This document shows, piece by piece, positions 1 to 12,010 of a stretch of DNA of 64,000 nucleotides. A program made the position numbers and the translations under genes. How positions within the stretch are numbered: the stretch's first letter is position 1; each line of letters opens with the position of its first letter. The stretch is from Chloranthus sessilifolius (lineage: Eukaryota; Streptophyta; Magnoliopsida; Chloranthales; Chloranthaceae), in contig CM037589.1 of the NCBI GenBank assembly GCA_021018995.1, positions 9,315,001 through 9,379,000 on the forward strand, read 5' to 3'. The notes under the pieces are model-generated. The model had not been told where the DNA came from. It saw only the letters and a program-made list of their open reading frames with translations, and ran no database searches.

Positions 1-239
1 GGACCAAGCATTGATTGCCGGATTCGACGCGTGAAAGACCGTTGAACTAAGGGCTGGAACCCTCACCATCAAACCCAACGAATCAATCCTTTAAGGGATT
101 TATTGAGGTGAATTTTGTTAGATTTCAATACCTAAAGATTTGATGAATTTAATTCAGTCAAGTATAGTTAAAATGATAGATTAAAGACCTAGAAAAGAAA
201 GAAAATTGATAAGGAAAAGATTTAGAAGAACAGCCCGAG

Positions 240-640
240 AAGGGGCCGAGTCTGGTCAAATCGATTAATCGATTTTGGTCTAGAAGTTGAAAAAGTAAGG
301 ATACCCGATTTTGATTAATCGATTAATCAATTTTGAAATTCGATTAATCGATTTGGAAATCGACTAATCGACTGGGTACCTCCAGTGGCTGGAGAAATAA
401 AACTTGGGGAAATCGACTAATCGATTAATCGATTTTGGATTTCGATTAATCGATTTGGGATCGACTAATCAATTTCAGATTTTCGACTACTCGATTTGAG
501 AATCGGTTTAACCATTCAGGGGAATTCGATTAATCGATTTGGGATCGATTAATCGATTTTGGGAATCGATTAATCGATTTTGAGTTCGATTAATCAATTT
601 TGGGAATTGATTAATCGATTTTGGCAGTTTCATTTGATTT
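240..640. repeat. Array of CGATTAATCG palindromes inside the LTR
   Basis: About 13 to 15 degenerate copies of a unit centred on the palindrome ATCGATTAATCGAT, followed by TTTGG or TTTGAG, at roughly 19-21 bp spacing. Variants change one arm (CGACTAATCG, TGATTAATCA). The array sits in non-coding LTR sequence. Confidence 0.85.
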
Positions 641-1314
641 TTTAATTGGGCCTTGAGGTTCATGGAGGGTCTAGGACCTTCTTTATTGCATCTTTAGTAA
701 TGTGCTACATGTGATATGATGTATCATAGGTGGTACATGTGAAAGCAAGCATAAGGAGCCGTATGGGACCTTGATGCTTGGACCTTCGGAGACCTGAGGT
801 AGGGAACACCTTGAACATGTACTTTAATTGTAAGAGCATGTATGTAGTGATATAGAAATCAAATTAAAAATGTCTTAACTGTATAAATCTTTGTGAAAAG
901 GGTGCGTGTGTGACACCATGAAAGTTAATGAAAATGAGGTGATAAGTAGTGAAATATGATAATATTTTACCCCTAAATACCTATATTTAGCCGTCCGATG
1001 AAGGCTATCTGATGAGAATTATTAGATTTGAAGTGTTTCAGGTAAATATTAGCCGAGTGCAGAAAACAACCCAAGAATTCTGAAAATAATGTCAAAACAC
1101 TGCAACTTTGGGTCATCGAGAACTTGGTACGACTTTCAGCTCCATTTGAACCTTCACGACGGCCGAATTATAAAATTATCAAAGCACAAAAGTTGTAGAG
1201 CTCGTCGTCAGCTTTCCAACGCCATAATAATCACCTCAATCCGAGTCCGAGACAAAAAGTTATGGCCGAAATATCGAGGCAATGTCTGATACAAAGTTGG
1301 GTGAGAGTTCACGG

Positions 1315-1466
1315 AAATCTGGGAAGGTCGATCGATCGACCTTCCAGTCGATCAAGCGACCAAAATGATGAATTTGAGACGGAAAGGACTTCTTAAAAGC
1401 AGATTTTAGAGATTTTTGGAGGGTCGATCAATCGACCCTATAAGGTCGATTAATCGACCCTGACTT
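1315..1466. repeat. TCGATNNATCGA palindromes in solo LTR copy 1
   Basis: Four spaced palindromes: GGTCGATCGATCGACC, GTCGATCAAGCGACC, GGGTCGATCAATCGACCC and GGTCGATTAATCGACC. They lie about 380-525 bp from the LTR start. Related motifs lie at matching places in the two other LTRs of this group (52430-52560 and 53720-53845). Confidence 0.8.
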
Positions 1467-1934
1467 TTCGAGCCAGGAAACTCGCACGACTTGGATATTA
1501 TTTAAAGCCGACTCAAACACTTCGAGAGGAGAATTAGGATTAGAGTTTTAGTTTTTAGTTTTTCCTTTTCATAGTTAGACGTAGAGATAGGGAGTTTTTA
1601 TTATTCTTTTTGAGAGCTTTGTTCATTTAATTTTTCGGTATTCATTCCTTCAGTATTATATTTTTGTTCAGTTGATTTCTGCATTAATTTTATTTCTGAA
1701 GATCATCGTACTTTTGGACAAGTAATTTCTTTTGAAGTTGAGGTATTTTTAATTCATTAAATTAATGTTATTTTCTCTTCCTTATTTATTCATGCCATTT
1801 AATTACAATATGTGTGGCTAAATTCATAGGGATGGAGATCTAATGATTCCCACCCGAGGGATGCACTTTTAATAATATAAATTTAGGATTAAAATATGAG
1901 ATCTTATTTTATGGTTATTGTGCTATCATAAACG

Positions 1935-2295
1935 GATGAAATCCCCGACACTAACCGGGATCGCGTGTGCCGAGCCATGCCCGGGATCTCAGATATGTGA
2001 CGGTAATTTTATCATATTATTGTTATAGTCTTTTTGCTTTCATCGTGTGGATCTAATTACGATTATGATCCGGGATCGAGTGTGCCGAGCCATGCCCTGG
2101 ATCTTGGATCTGTAATGGTAATTTTATCTTAATTACTCCCTAATCTGAAATCAAGTGTGCCGAGCCATGCCCTTGATTTCAGATCTATGGTGGTATTCTT
2201 GTTGAAATTTTTACTCACTTTGGAGATGATTTTTATTTGAACCTGAGATCAAGTGCGTCGAGCCATACCCTTAATCTCAGATCTATATATGAAAA
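1935..2295 (+). repeat. Four tandem hairpin units with constant loop
   Basis: The core GTGTGCCGAGCCATGCCC recurs four times at about 60-110 bp spacing. In unit 3 it is flanked by CTGAAATCAAG and CTTGATTTCAG, a perfect 11-bp inverted pair. In unit 4 the arms are CTGAGATCAAG and CTTAATCTCAG. Units 1 and 2 use GATCC/GGATC-type arms with poorer pairing. The same four units occur inverted in the second solo LTR (51570-51910). Confidence 0.8.
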
Positions 2296-3880
2296 TCATC
2301 TAAGTCCTGATTGCAGGGATGCAACGTGGAACCTATTGGGGTGTTGACCATTTATCTTCCATAAAAGATGTTTATTTTTAATGACATATCTCATAGCTTA
2401 ATCCTTAGATTTATATTATGGGAAGAACATACCAAAGATGAGAGGATTTAGTATCTTCATCTTTATCTTTATTTTTGAATTATCAATTAAATTTTAGTTT
2501 GTAGTCAGTAATTGTCATCTCACAAAACTAGATCATAAGACTGGTAGAATACTGTTAGATCTTAGTAGATTTCCTGAATCACTGTCTTGTCTTTTTAGAT
2601 CTTTCAAAATTAGTCATCGTGGGAATGATCTCGTACTCCGCACCCACTATATACAATCCGATTTGTGCACTTGCCAGTAAAATATTACAATTAAAAATCA
2701 CATCATGAGGCATCTCCAGGGGATGAGAAAGTGATAAAGGCATCAGTGTGATGCGAGTAAAATTAGACATCCCAGGGATGTAAGTAGGATTGAATAACTA
2801 CTAATAAGGCCTAACCGATATAAGATAGCACTTTTACATGGTAAACAACTATATATAAAGCACATGATATTTTTGTTATTTAAGGTTTGAATATAATACT
2901 CCACCAACGTGGCGGGATACCCATGACTAACTCGGTAGGATATCCGTGACCGGTATGGCGTCCAATCCGTACACCGGTACGGAGGTATATCCGTACACAG
3001 TAAGCACATCCCAGGAATGTTGAGATGAGATTTAACCCCGCCGCCTATTGAGAAAGGGGCTTGGGTAGTATTCCCAGGGAATACATATAATAACTGTCTA
3101 TTTAGACGACAATGGAGGGTATTCCATGGGGCTCGATGCTATATTGCTCGGGGACTACTTAAGTTGAAGATTTAAGTTTTGCTTTAGGCCTAATTAGTGT
3201 AATTCCATGAACAGTTGAGAATAAATGAAACATGTAAACCACCAGTAAACTTCAAGGCATAATCATTATCTTTTAAACTATTTTTCCAGCAAGTATATAA
3301 ATACATTATGCTTAGAATATCATGGAATATATGTGAGATTTTAACTTATATATTCATTGTGTTGTTCCCTATTGAGCTAGGATGTAGCTCACCCTTTCGA
3401 CTATACGTCGCAGGTCCAGTGTTAGCAGCGGCTGAGGCTTCTGGAGACGTGGATCCGAGTGATTCAGATTAGGTGCCCGGGGACGAATTAGAGCCTCCTC
3501 TCGAGGACTTCTTCTAGGAGACTCTGTTGAGCACTTTGATAGAGTGAGTTTTGAGAGCTTGTTGTGCGGCTTGGTATGTCAAGCCTTATTTTTGGGAAAT
3601 GTAATTAAATTAATATAATTCTTTTGGCGAACCATTTGGGGTGATCTGTTTATCACCGATGGTTCGGATCGGTTCTCTGTTCATGCAGTGGCATGAAAGT
3701 AGAACTGTCTTTTGGGTTATACTTGGAGTAGTATGTTATTTCCCGCATTGCTTAGTCATTTGTTATCTCGTTTTGTTATTGCTTGCCGTGCCAATGTTCC
3801 GTACATAGTCATGGGGCACGGTCTAGAGGATCGTGCTGATGGCACGGATTTCGGAGTGCCGAAATCGGGGCTGTCACATG

Positions 3881-4150
3881 TTTATTGTCCCAATCTTTCA
3901 CACGATAGATATTGAGAACATGATCATACCATTAGACGGTCAATTTTTATTTTCATGTGGTACACACCCAAAAAAGTAACTTTAAAATCAAGTTTGAGCA
4001 TGCACGTGATGTTAAGGTCATTTTAACTAGATGTGTGCCACGAGAAATAAAACACTAACCTTCGGATGGTAGGCCCATTATCTGAAGATCCATCATGTGA
4101 AAGATTGGGAGGATAATCGATCTCTATCATATGATTCTACCAAGTTAATG
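3881..4150. mobile_element. Foldback MITE remnant (family 1), left end cut by the LTR
   Basis: The two halves are imperfect inverted repeats. The left half reads 'cccaatctttcacacgatag' and the right half 'catcatgtgaaagattggg'. The Tekay-like LTR ends at 3878, just before the left arm, so the LTR probably inserted into this element. No coding sequence. Confidence 0.6.
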
Positions 4151-4324
4151 TGCTTTAGCGGGGGTGAATTCAAAGATTTGGTGGGTGGATTTAAAGGTAC
4201 CCATATTTTTATTGTAAATTTCTCATATATATTTATGATATTTTAAAACAAAAAATTGGTGCTTTAATATCGGCTTGTATGGTCACCCAGCCAATGTGTA
4301 TGCATTTTTAGATCCATGTTCATA

Positions 4325-5383
4325 CAGGGATGCAAGTTCGGTGTATCAAACCGAACCCCATTTTTTCAGTTTTCGGTTCGATACACTACAAATCGAAACT
4401 GAACTGAAATATATCGCTTTCGATTTGGGTACACCCAATTCCTCCAACACATAGACTGTTACCGAACCGAAATCGAATTTTTTTATGTTCGGTTCGGTTT
4501 GTTTCGGTTTGGGTTCAGCCAGTCTCTCGTATCGGTTAATTTTTTAGACAGGTTCGGTTCGGTTTGGTTTGGGTTCAGCCGATCAGTTGTATTAGTGCAT
4601 TTCGGTGCCCGATTCGGTTTGTAACTTCTTCAACAGCAACATCGCTAGTTCTTCATCTCGGCCTTGTTTTAATAGTGGCTTCTTCTTCAGCAACAACATC
4701 ACTCTTCATTATTTCAGCCTTGGTCCAACATAAACATCATATGTTCAGCAGCTTCTTCAGCATCAACATTTAGTTTTCTTCTAAATTCACCGTACCTTCT
4801 TCTTCTTACCCTCTTTCCCTGTTTTTTACTTTGAAGATCTCGAATAAATGAGATAGCGGTGTTTGGACAACGTATTTTGAGGTGCCCATCATGCGTTTGC
4901 TGAAATGATATTAGACGACTTTTATAACTTGTTTCTGGGGATATGATTGCTGGCACTAGAGCTGGGTATGATGTGTTTTATGGGTGCAACCAATAATTTC
5001 TTGGTTGCACCTAGGGTGCACTATATAAAGGTGGGCTGCAACTGTCAAAAAATAGTTGTTGTAGTAATTACTTAAACTTGGGTTGGGTCAATTCGGGGCA
5101 GGGCGGGGCGGGTCTAGTTTGGTCTGGTACTGGTTCAATTCGGTCGGTGTACCACCAGTTCAACCTCGGTTTGATTCTAGTTCGGTTAGGTACTACCAGT
5201 TCAGGCTAGTTTAGGCCCATTAAGTGCTCAGTGTGCTCAACCTACCCCCTTGATTTTTGGTTTCAAGGCCACCCAAACCGATTTCAATTCGGTTTGGTTC
5301 GGTTTCATTTGGTTTTCGGTGCAATTCGGGAGGGTTGGTTTTCGGTTCAGTTTTGGTGTTCGGTTCAAAGCTTTGCATCCCTA
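4325..5383. mobile_element. Non-autonomous hAT element
   Basis: Terminal inverted repeats are CAGGGATGCAAG and, in reverse complement, TAGGGATGCAAAG. A 10-base duplication CATGTTCATA lies on both sides (4315-4324 and 5384-5393), which includes the 8-bp duplication expected for hAT. Both subterminal zones are dense in CCGAACCG/CGGTTCGG repeats, a typical hAT end structure. At 1059 bp with no long open frame, it encodes no transposase. Confidence 0.85.
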
Positions 5384-5435
5384 CATGTTCATATGCATCC
5401 AGCAGTCGATTCTCTTTGGGCATGAACCATATGAG

Positions 5436-6125
5436 TAGGGTTGGCAATGGTAAACCCAACTACAGCCCGACGGATTTGAACTGGGCTCAAGCTCGGTCCG
5501 ACATATTTGAATTTGGGCCGTGCTTGTGACAGGCTTATGGCCCATGCCCAGCCCACCCAACTCATTTATTTATAAATTACTTATTAATTTTTATAAATTA
5601 GCTCCATATTTATAAAAATGGAGAGACTATGGGCACGTTTGATTGCAATACCAAACGCATTTTTTTGGTTATAACGGATAGGTTGACCATAAGTGGTCGT
5701 TTGATTGGCATTTTGAAAACACCTTTTTGGTGCTTTTTTGGCTTACGGGTACCAAAATTGGATACGAGGGGGCACCCTCGTATGCAGTTGTCGCGACGTG
5801 TAACGACGCGTCTAGAAAACACGTCTTCAATCAAACGTGCCCTATATATATTATAAATATAAAATAATGAGCTAATATCTTTTTCCAAGAAAGTCTAGAG
5901 TATAAACATATAAAATATGTAGTTTTTTAATTTTTTTTCAAATTACGCAGTGAAACTTAATACATATATCATATATTAGAGTCTAATCGACCTAAAAGCT
6001 TAAGCCCAAGCCCTATCCGCTTAAATTTCGGGCTTAATTGTTAGCCCAAGCTCAGCCCACAAGCATTATGTCAAACCCAAACCCTCAAAATTTGGGCCAA
6101 GGTACCCAGCCCATTGCCAACCCTA
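5436..6125. mobile_element. Non-autonomous hAT element with a nested MITE
   Basis: The ends are perfect inverted repeats, TAGGGTTGGCAATGG and CCATTGCCAACCCTA. The flanks CATATGAG (5428-5435) and CATACGGG (6126-6133) match at 6 of 8 positions, an aged hAT target duplication. GCCCA/TGGGC repeats fill the subterminal zones. A smaller MITE is inserted at 5631-5842. No transposase. Confidence 0.85.
5631..5842. mobile_element. Small MITE nested in the hAT element
   Basis: A 212-bp element with perfect terminal inverted repeats GGGCACGTTTGATTG and CAATCAAACGTGCCC. It is flanked by TAT on both sides, compatible with a 3-bp duplication of the PIF/Harbinger type. The superfamily is inferred from length and duplication only. 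Confidence 0.75.
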
Positions 6126-6214
6126 CATACGGGAAGGAAATAATATTTGCCTCTAAATAAAAAGGGTTTTTTGCCCCCTCCCCTGCCTCAGAGATGTCTT
6201 ATTCAAGCTCTGCC

Positions 6215-6570
6215 TTGTGTTGTGTTTCATCTCTTTACTAATGACAGACTCTCCAATTACAATCTTTCACTGCTTTTGATCAGACAATGGAGATTGTTTT
6301 TCACTCCGATCTTTGATCTGATGGATGTTAAGATCATGGGCCTACAATCCAACAACCAGATTTTGATTTACATGGCTCACATCTTGAAAAGTGATCCAAG
6401 AATAATATTTGATGTACACTCGTGATTATGTTCACTTTTGGAGTTGTTTGCAATGTGAAATCAAAATTGAACCGCTTGATGGTAGGCACCTGATTTTAAG
6501 ATTCATTGGGTGGAAGATTGTGGTGAAAAATTATCTCTTATTCAAAGCAGTCAAAGATTATGTAACAGTT
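6215..6570. mobile_element. Foldback MITE (family 1), degenerate
   Basis: The left half carries 'gacaatggagattgtttttc' and 'gatcatgggcctac'. The right half carries the inverted counterparts 'ggtaggcacctgattttaag' and 'aagattgtggtgaaaaat'. It is one of at least ten copies of the family between 3.9 and 19.5 kb. Confidence 0.55.
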
Positions 6571-7099
6571 AGCGGTTGATCTATCACGGTAAGCAGTGGC
6601 GGAACCAAGATTCTCATCTAGGCGGGATGCAAAATAAATTAGAGATAAATTTTGTACAATGAATATAAATTTAAACTAATTTATATTATAAAATATAATT
6701 TTCATTAAAATTACATAAAAAAAAAATTAATAAAAAGAAATTGATAATTGTATATCAGTCATCTACAAAAAAATCAAATTCTGAATCCATTACCAACTAT
6801 AAAGAAAATTTCTTTTAATTGCGGCCGGTCTTTCTCTAGATGGATCTATATCTAATGAGGTTGAAACCCTCAATATATATATATATTTCAGCACAATGAA
6901 ATTCTGCTAGAGATAATTAAAGAGCAGTAATAACAGCAGATGCCACTACAATCAAATATCAGCAACAACAATAGCCCAATAATCAGCAACAATCATAGAT
7001 GAAACAACGACTAAAAGACCTCTAAAATCAGCCACATAACCAGTCTTAAAAGACTGTATCTTCACCAACAATTCTAGAAGGATCAAGACCCTCTAAAAG

Positions 7100-8170
7100 T
7101 GTAACAACCCAAATTTTTAGACTTTATTTTAACGGTGTTAGATGATGTACCACACCGTGTATGGTGCAAAAGTTTCATATCAGAACCCATCTTTTAGGAA
7201 AGTTATAATTTTTTCTATATCAATATTAGTCTCATTGCGAAGTGCTCGTCAATATAATTCCAACGATATATAATTTGTCGAGATGGTATTGAAGCGAGGA
7301 ATACATCGTATACACATGCCTTATAACTCATGGTGATATGGGACATCATGACGAGTCGGATGAGTGCGAATTCAATGTAATCTTGTATACGGTGACATAT
7401 ACGGTGACCCTATCACCTTGAATTTTAATATGAGAGAATAAAATGTAAGTTATGATATGAGATTCGGGCCTTTAGCCTTAGCTGTAGTGAAGTTATCTCA
7501 CTATAGCTCGTCTTAGAATTAAGTGTAAGAGTATGATAAGATATGAGTATGAGAAAAGATAAGTTATGATATAAGTACGAGAATAAGACATCGCTGTGTA
7601 AGTCAGTATAAGATTAAAAATATAAGTCTTCGTACGTGTCGTTCTTTGCGTAGTCATCATAAGCGCAATAATATTGTTCAGCTAAGACGGATCTCTGGGA
7701 GAGATTATGAGTATGAGTATGTTATGAGTGACTTGACCATTATGTCTCCATATTTACTGGATAGTGGAGTATGGGTCTGACATGAGGGCATTATGATATG
7801 ATGGTATGATATTATGTTAACCCTCCTATGGTAGCTCGAGCAGCGACTCTGGCATAGGTCGTTTAGGATTTTACGAGTATCTTAGTTACGCTTATGCAAT
7901 GTACAGCCGTATGTATGAGAATAATAATAAGACATGGTATGATATGCTATGAGATATGATAAGGTATATTAAGATATGAGTTTTACGATATATAAATAAT
8001 TTTATTTTTCTCTTGCTATCTGTTTTGAGATATTATGTTTATCACTCACAAAATGCACCCACAATGCACCTGAGTAATATGGGGTGGATTGGTGGTGTAT
8101 CCACTGAGTTTACATAATTGAGTAAACTCATCTCACGACAATCTAACAGCTGCATGTAATGGTACTATGG
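7100..8170 (+). mobile_element. Tekay-like LTR fragment
   Basis: It begins TGTAACAACCC at 7100, the usual start of Tekay/Del-type LTRs, and runs through AT-rich non-coding DNA. The opposite terminus and the conserved 'gatgtagctcaccc' block of the other Tekay-like LTRs here are missing, so it is a fragment. The right limit is approximate. Confidence 0.4.
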
Positions 8171-8189
8171 GCCTTGGCAGCCTTGGGCT

Positions 8190-8580
8190 TTAGAGAGAGA
8201 AAAGAGAGAGAGGGGTTTTAGAGAGAGAGAGAGAGAGAGAGAGAGAATAGAGGGCGTCGGGGGTTTTAGAGAGAGCACAGAGGCGCCGACCACTGGGGTT
8301 TTAGAGAGAGAAAAGAGAGAAAGAAGAGTGAGTTTTAGTCTTTTAGAGAGAAAAAAGAGAGAACAGAGGGAGGGTGTGGGTTTTCAGAGGGCGACGAGGG
8401 ATTTAGAGAGAGAGAGAGAGAGAGAGAGAATAGCGTTTAAAAGAGAGAATAGAGAGAGGGTGTGACTTTTCAAAGGGCGACGAGGGTTTTAGAGAGAGAA
8501 TAGGGTTTTAGAGAGAGAAGAGAGAGAGAGAAAAGAGAAAGAGAGCAGGGTTTTAAAGAGCGAGGGAGGGCGGGGGGTTA
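8190..8580. repeat. GA-rich minisatellite
   Basis: Degenerate repeats of 'ttttagagagagaa' with runs of (GA)n, unit about 25-45 bp, inside the hAT element. No reading frame of interest. Confidence 0.8.
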
Positions 8581-8904
8581 GAGAGGGACGACTTGTCTAG
8601 TTGTGTTTTTTGAGTTTAAGGCGGGCGCGTGTTGCGAGGAAGAGTTTTATATTAAAAATAAATAAAATTGGATGTTTTGGGGTTTGAGTGCAGGCGCTCG
8701 CATGCACTCGGTTATATGTGGTTCCGCCACTGACGGTAGGGGTAATAAGTAAAGGAAGTTCCGCAATGTAATTAGGTAAAATACAGGGAGTGGAGTGTCA
8801 CTAAGACATACCTCAAGCGTACAAATGCAAAAAACCCACAAAAAGGTACCTGCCTACGTGATGAGTGCACCTGCGTCTAAAACCCATGTAACCTCATTCA
8901 CTGC

Positions 8905-9370
8905 TTGTAGTCAGATAAAGATCTTGAGAACATGAGCATACCATCAAACGATTAGTTTTTTATTCAATGTGGTACAAATCTAAAAAATGTGGCCCTAAAA
9001 TCACATGATGCACATCACACTCAAGCATGATTTTAATATCATTTTTTTTGTGATCTATGCCACATAGAATCAAAATATGATCATTTGATGATAAGATCAT
9101 CAAACGATTAATTTTTCATTCCACATGACACAAATCTAAAAAATGTAACCCTAAAATCACATGGCATACATTACGCTCAAGCATGATTTTGGTGCCATGT
9201 TTTTGAGTTTTGTGCCATAGAATCAAAAGATGATCGTCTGATGATAAGATCATGATCTAAAAAAAAATGGAAGGTTAAGGGTGAAAAATAATCTCTTTCG
9301 TATGATTCCAAGCAGTCAACAATTTTAGTGGTTTTCAAATGTAGGCGCCCTCATTAATCACGTAGGCACG
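8905..9370. mobile_element. Foldback MITE (family 1) with internal tandem duplication
   Basis: A roughly 170-bp block beginning 'ataccatcaaacgattagtt' recurs as 'gatcatcaaacgattaattt' about 165 bp downstream. The right arm ends in the family signature 'gtgaaaaataatctcttt' and 'aagcagtcaacaatttt'. No coding sequence. Confidence 0.5.
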
Positions 9371-11331
9371 ATCAGAGGTGCCCAAATATTAAAAATGGGA
9401 CTGAATCTATGAATGAACTACCCTTTGGACAACATATATCGGTAAAAGATGGTAGAGGATCCGATACAAATGCTTTTTATTTGATTCACTTGCTAAAAGG
9501 CGCTTCATTGGTGATAAACTCATAATGCTGCTATCTTCCCATTAATCCTGTAGCTCGTATTAGATGCATGACGGTACACGGGTCAATCTTTCCCCACCAA
9601 ATAGGTCAACTCTTCAGAAATTTACAGACACTTAAGGATTCAAAAGTGAAAATGTCCTTTTGACCTTCTTGGCAGGGTGTGCTTGACCACTCCACTGTTG
9701 AGGGTGTGCTCTTTACAAAGGAGTCAGATGAGAGACTCTTCTCTTTCCACTTCCTTATTTGCTTCTTAATTTACATCACCTCTTTATGTAAGTATAAAAA
9801 TCACAATGATCGGATGTTTTCGAAATCACTTGATCAACTTTTACTTTTTATAGGCATTTTTTGTTAGTTGGTTATGATTATGCAGCTCCTGACAAGCCTT
9901 CCCATGTGGCTGAGCACGACCTTAGTTAGGAATAATAACTGCTAACCGTCATTTAAATACTAAAATGGTATTTTTAAAAGATCTTACATTTTCTCTTCCC
10001 TTGTGGAAGCACAGGTGGTATGTCACTTGCTCCCACTCTTTTATGCGGGTCCTAAAAGTGGATCCTCTATACGTGCAAGTTTTAACAAACACTACATCTA
10101 AGTTGTCTATACCGTTTTATGTCCTTTAAAAAAAAAAAAAATCTTACACTATCAAATTAAACTTTTTATCTTACATAAATGTAGTGTGCTTAATTATTAT
10201 GTAGTGTTGCAATTTTTTTTTTATCAATCTAAATTGTTGAAGTTGCAATCTATCGTTGGAGCATGTTTTAGACAAAGAATCATGCTCCTAAGTGAATGTG
10301 AACCATCCAATGGCAAACTTTAATATCAACAATTAACACTAAGAACTATAGTTGATATAATAGTGCATAGATCGGGTGATTCAAATCTTCCCCCAAAATG
10401 TGATTTTTTATTCTATTGTCCTTCGGTATATAATCTATAAGTTTGATTGTGAGGATCACCTACAACTTAAACCATTATTGGTATAACATCATATAAACGT
10501 CATTTTAGTATGTAGCTGACGGGTAGGAGAGTCGGATCCAAATAACTAACATTTTAAAATATAAAGTACTTTATCATTCGCACATGGAAAGACGGATCTC
10601 ATTAAAAAGTGTTATGGAGTTGTTTTACCATTCACTTACATAGTAAATCTCGCTAATTTTACCTTTACATCTACCATCATCTACCGGTGGGATTTTGATT
10701 CCACGCCATACACATCCCTAAAGGTGAACATGATCAGGAGATACCATTAAACTTAGCTTTTGAATTAGCTTTATTTTTTATGTGTGCCACGTGTAATTAA
10801 ACTTTTGATAATAGGCAAATGATTTCAAAATTTAACTTTTGAAGATTGAGAGGAGATTGATGATTCATAGCAATTAACAATTTTCACACATGCAAACCCA
10901 GGTTGTGAAGAAAGTATCCTTGAATGGAAATAAGTGAATAACTATAATCAGAATATTAATATAATTATAATCAGAGTATTAATATAACCGGATATTCGGA
11001 CAAGATTCATTTAAACTCGTGCACGAATCGGACAGGGTAGATAGCACTAACACTATCTCAGTGTGTAAGTTTACACCAAGGATAAAAAATTTAAATTTGG
11101 GTTGAATTTCGGTTTCGGGTATGACTGAAACCGAAATCTGAAATTTTAGACCCCATATAAAATGGACCAAATTTTTTTATTTCAATTTCGTGACGGCGAT
11201 ACCTGAAACCGAAATATTGATCCATGGCTTATACCCTATCCAAAACAACCTATCAACTGATGTACAGTCCAGTACTTTCTCAATAACAAACCTTGACCAA
11301 CAACATGAAAGGTAATTACGAAATTTTCTTC
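9371..11331. other. Intergenic, mostly featureless
   Basis: AT-rich sequence with no supported gene. It holds a weak family-1 foldback remnant near 10720-10890 and a short stretch rich in CCGAAA/TTTCGG near 11095-11220 that looks like a decayed hAT subterminal region. Confidence 0.5.
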
Positions 11332-11750
11332 GGTAGCTCTATTGGCGCCCACACGTCCTCCGAAAGCGCCTATGTCTTACACCCCTTGAAAATCGTTGAT
11401 TTCTTCATATAGATGATGGACATCTTTTTTCACCTCGAGCTTCCACAAAATAAATCTTGAGATGATTGTGCACCTATCAGAAGGTCAGTTTTTGATTCCA
11501 TGTGTCACTTATCCCCAAAATGGATCTTCAATATGCTCAAATGTGATTTTAGGCCAGTCTTTTTGGGATTTTTGAAACATGGAATCAAACACTGACTGCC
11601 TGATATGTGCGCCATGATCTCAAGATCCATTGTGTGAAAGATCGGGATAAAAAATGATCTCCATCATCTAATTCGAATCAATCAACGGGTTTCAAGGGGT
11701 ATGAGATGTGGGCGCTTTCAGAGAATGCATGGGCACGAATAGAGCAGTGA
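11332..11750. mobile_element. Foldback MITE (family 1), near-complete palindrome
   Basis: The arms are about 200 bp each. The left arm starts GGTAGCTCTATTGGCGCCCA; the right arm in reverse complement starts TCACTGCTCTATTCGTGCCC. Further paired blocks include 'gaaagcgcc' and 'aaatcttgagatgatt' / 'catgatctcaagatccattg'. No clear target duplication was found, so the ends are approximate. This is one of the best-preserved copies. Confidence 0.75.
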
Positions 11751-11779
11751 TATACATGCCTAGGTAACCTCACAAGCAA

Positions 11780-12010
11780 GGTAACAAACTCGGTATCGGT
11801 ATCGGTATCGGCATCGGGCATCAATCCTTAGAGGACCGATATGAATCGGCCGATATCGATATTGGCTGATACCGGATACATATCGGCCGATACGGGCCCG
11901 TATCGGCCAATACTGATACTGAGTTAGATTCTCAATATGTATTAGAGTCCATACTTATCAGTTTGTCAAAAAATCGATACGTATTGGTAATATTTGATAC
12001 CATGTTCACT
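11780..12010. repeat. Degenerate TATCGG/CCGATA repeat
   Basis: Repeated 'cggtatcggtatcgg' and 'ccgatatcg' words on both strands, including the palindrome ACGGGCCCGT. It is probably a decayed hAT-type subterminal region; no terminal repeats could be paired. Confidence 0.5.

Larger units (their letters stand above)
940..2705 (+). mobile_element. Solo LTR, Athila-related family, copy 1
   Basis: The ends are TGATAAGTAG (940) and AATCACATCA (2705). They are flanked by a perfect 5-bp target duplication TGAGG at 935-939 and 2706-2710. It is 1766 bp and matches 51154-52929 over its full length in inverted orientation. Its first ~580 bp also resemble the start of the Athila LTR at 54222. No internal region or second LTR is present, so this is a solo LTR left by LTR-LTR recombination. 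It was inserted into the Tekay-like LTR. Confidence 0.9.
1..3878 (+). mobile_element. Tekay/Del-like gypsy LTR (3' part), interrupted by a solo LTR
   Basis: The right end is GGGGCTGTCACA at 3878, the usual terminus of Tekay/Del-type LTRs. The left end lies outside the window, so a solo LTR cannot be told from the 3' LTR of a full element. Positions 3113-3430 match 50580-50900 in direct orientation, including a conserved block at 3371-3415 (attgagctaggatgtagctc and following). The last 70 bases match 50511-50580 in inverted orientation. A second element occupies 940-2705. No open frame in this stretch looks coding. Confidence 0.6.
6594..8732. mobile_element. hAT-type element carrying a nested LTR fragment
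   Basis: The ends are CAGTGGCGGAACCA and TGGTTCCGCCACTG, perfect inverted repeats of 14 bp. The flanks ACGGTAAG (6586-6593) and ACGGTAGG (8733-8740) match at 7 of 8 positions. The 2139 bp hold a Tekay-like LTR start at 7100 and a GA-rich tract at 8190-8580, with no transposase frame. It has expanded by nested insertion. Confidence 0.85.

Noticed and set aside
240-640. CRISPR-like array
   Set aside because: The units are degenerate palindromes without unique spacers of constant length, inside a plant LTR.
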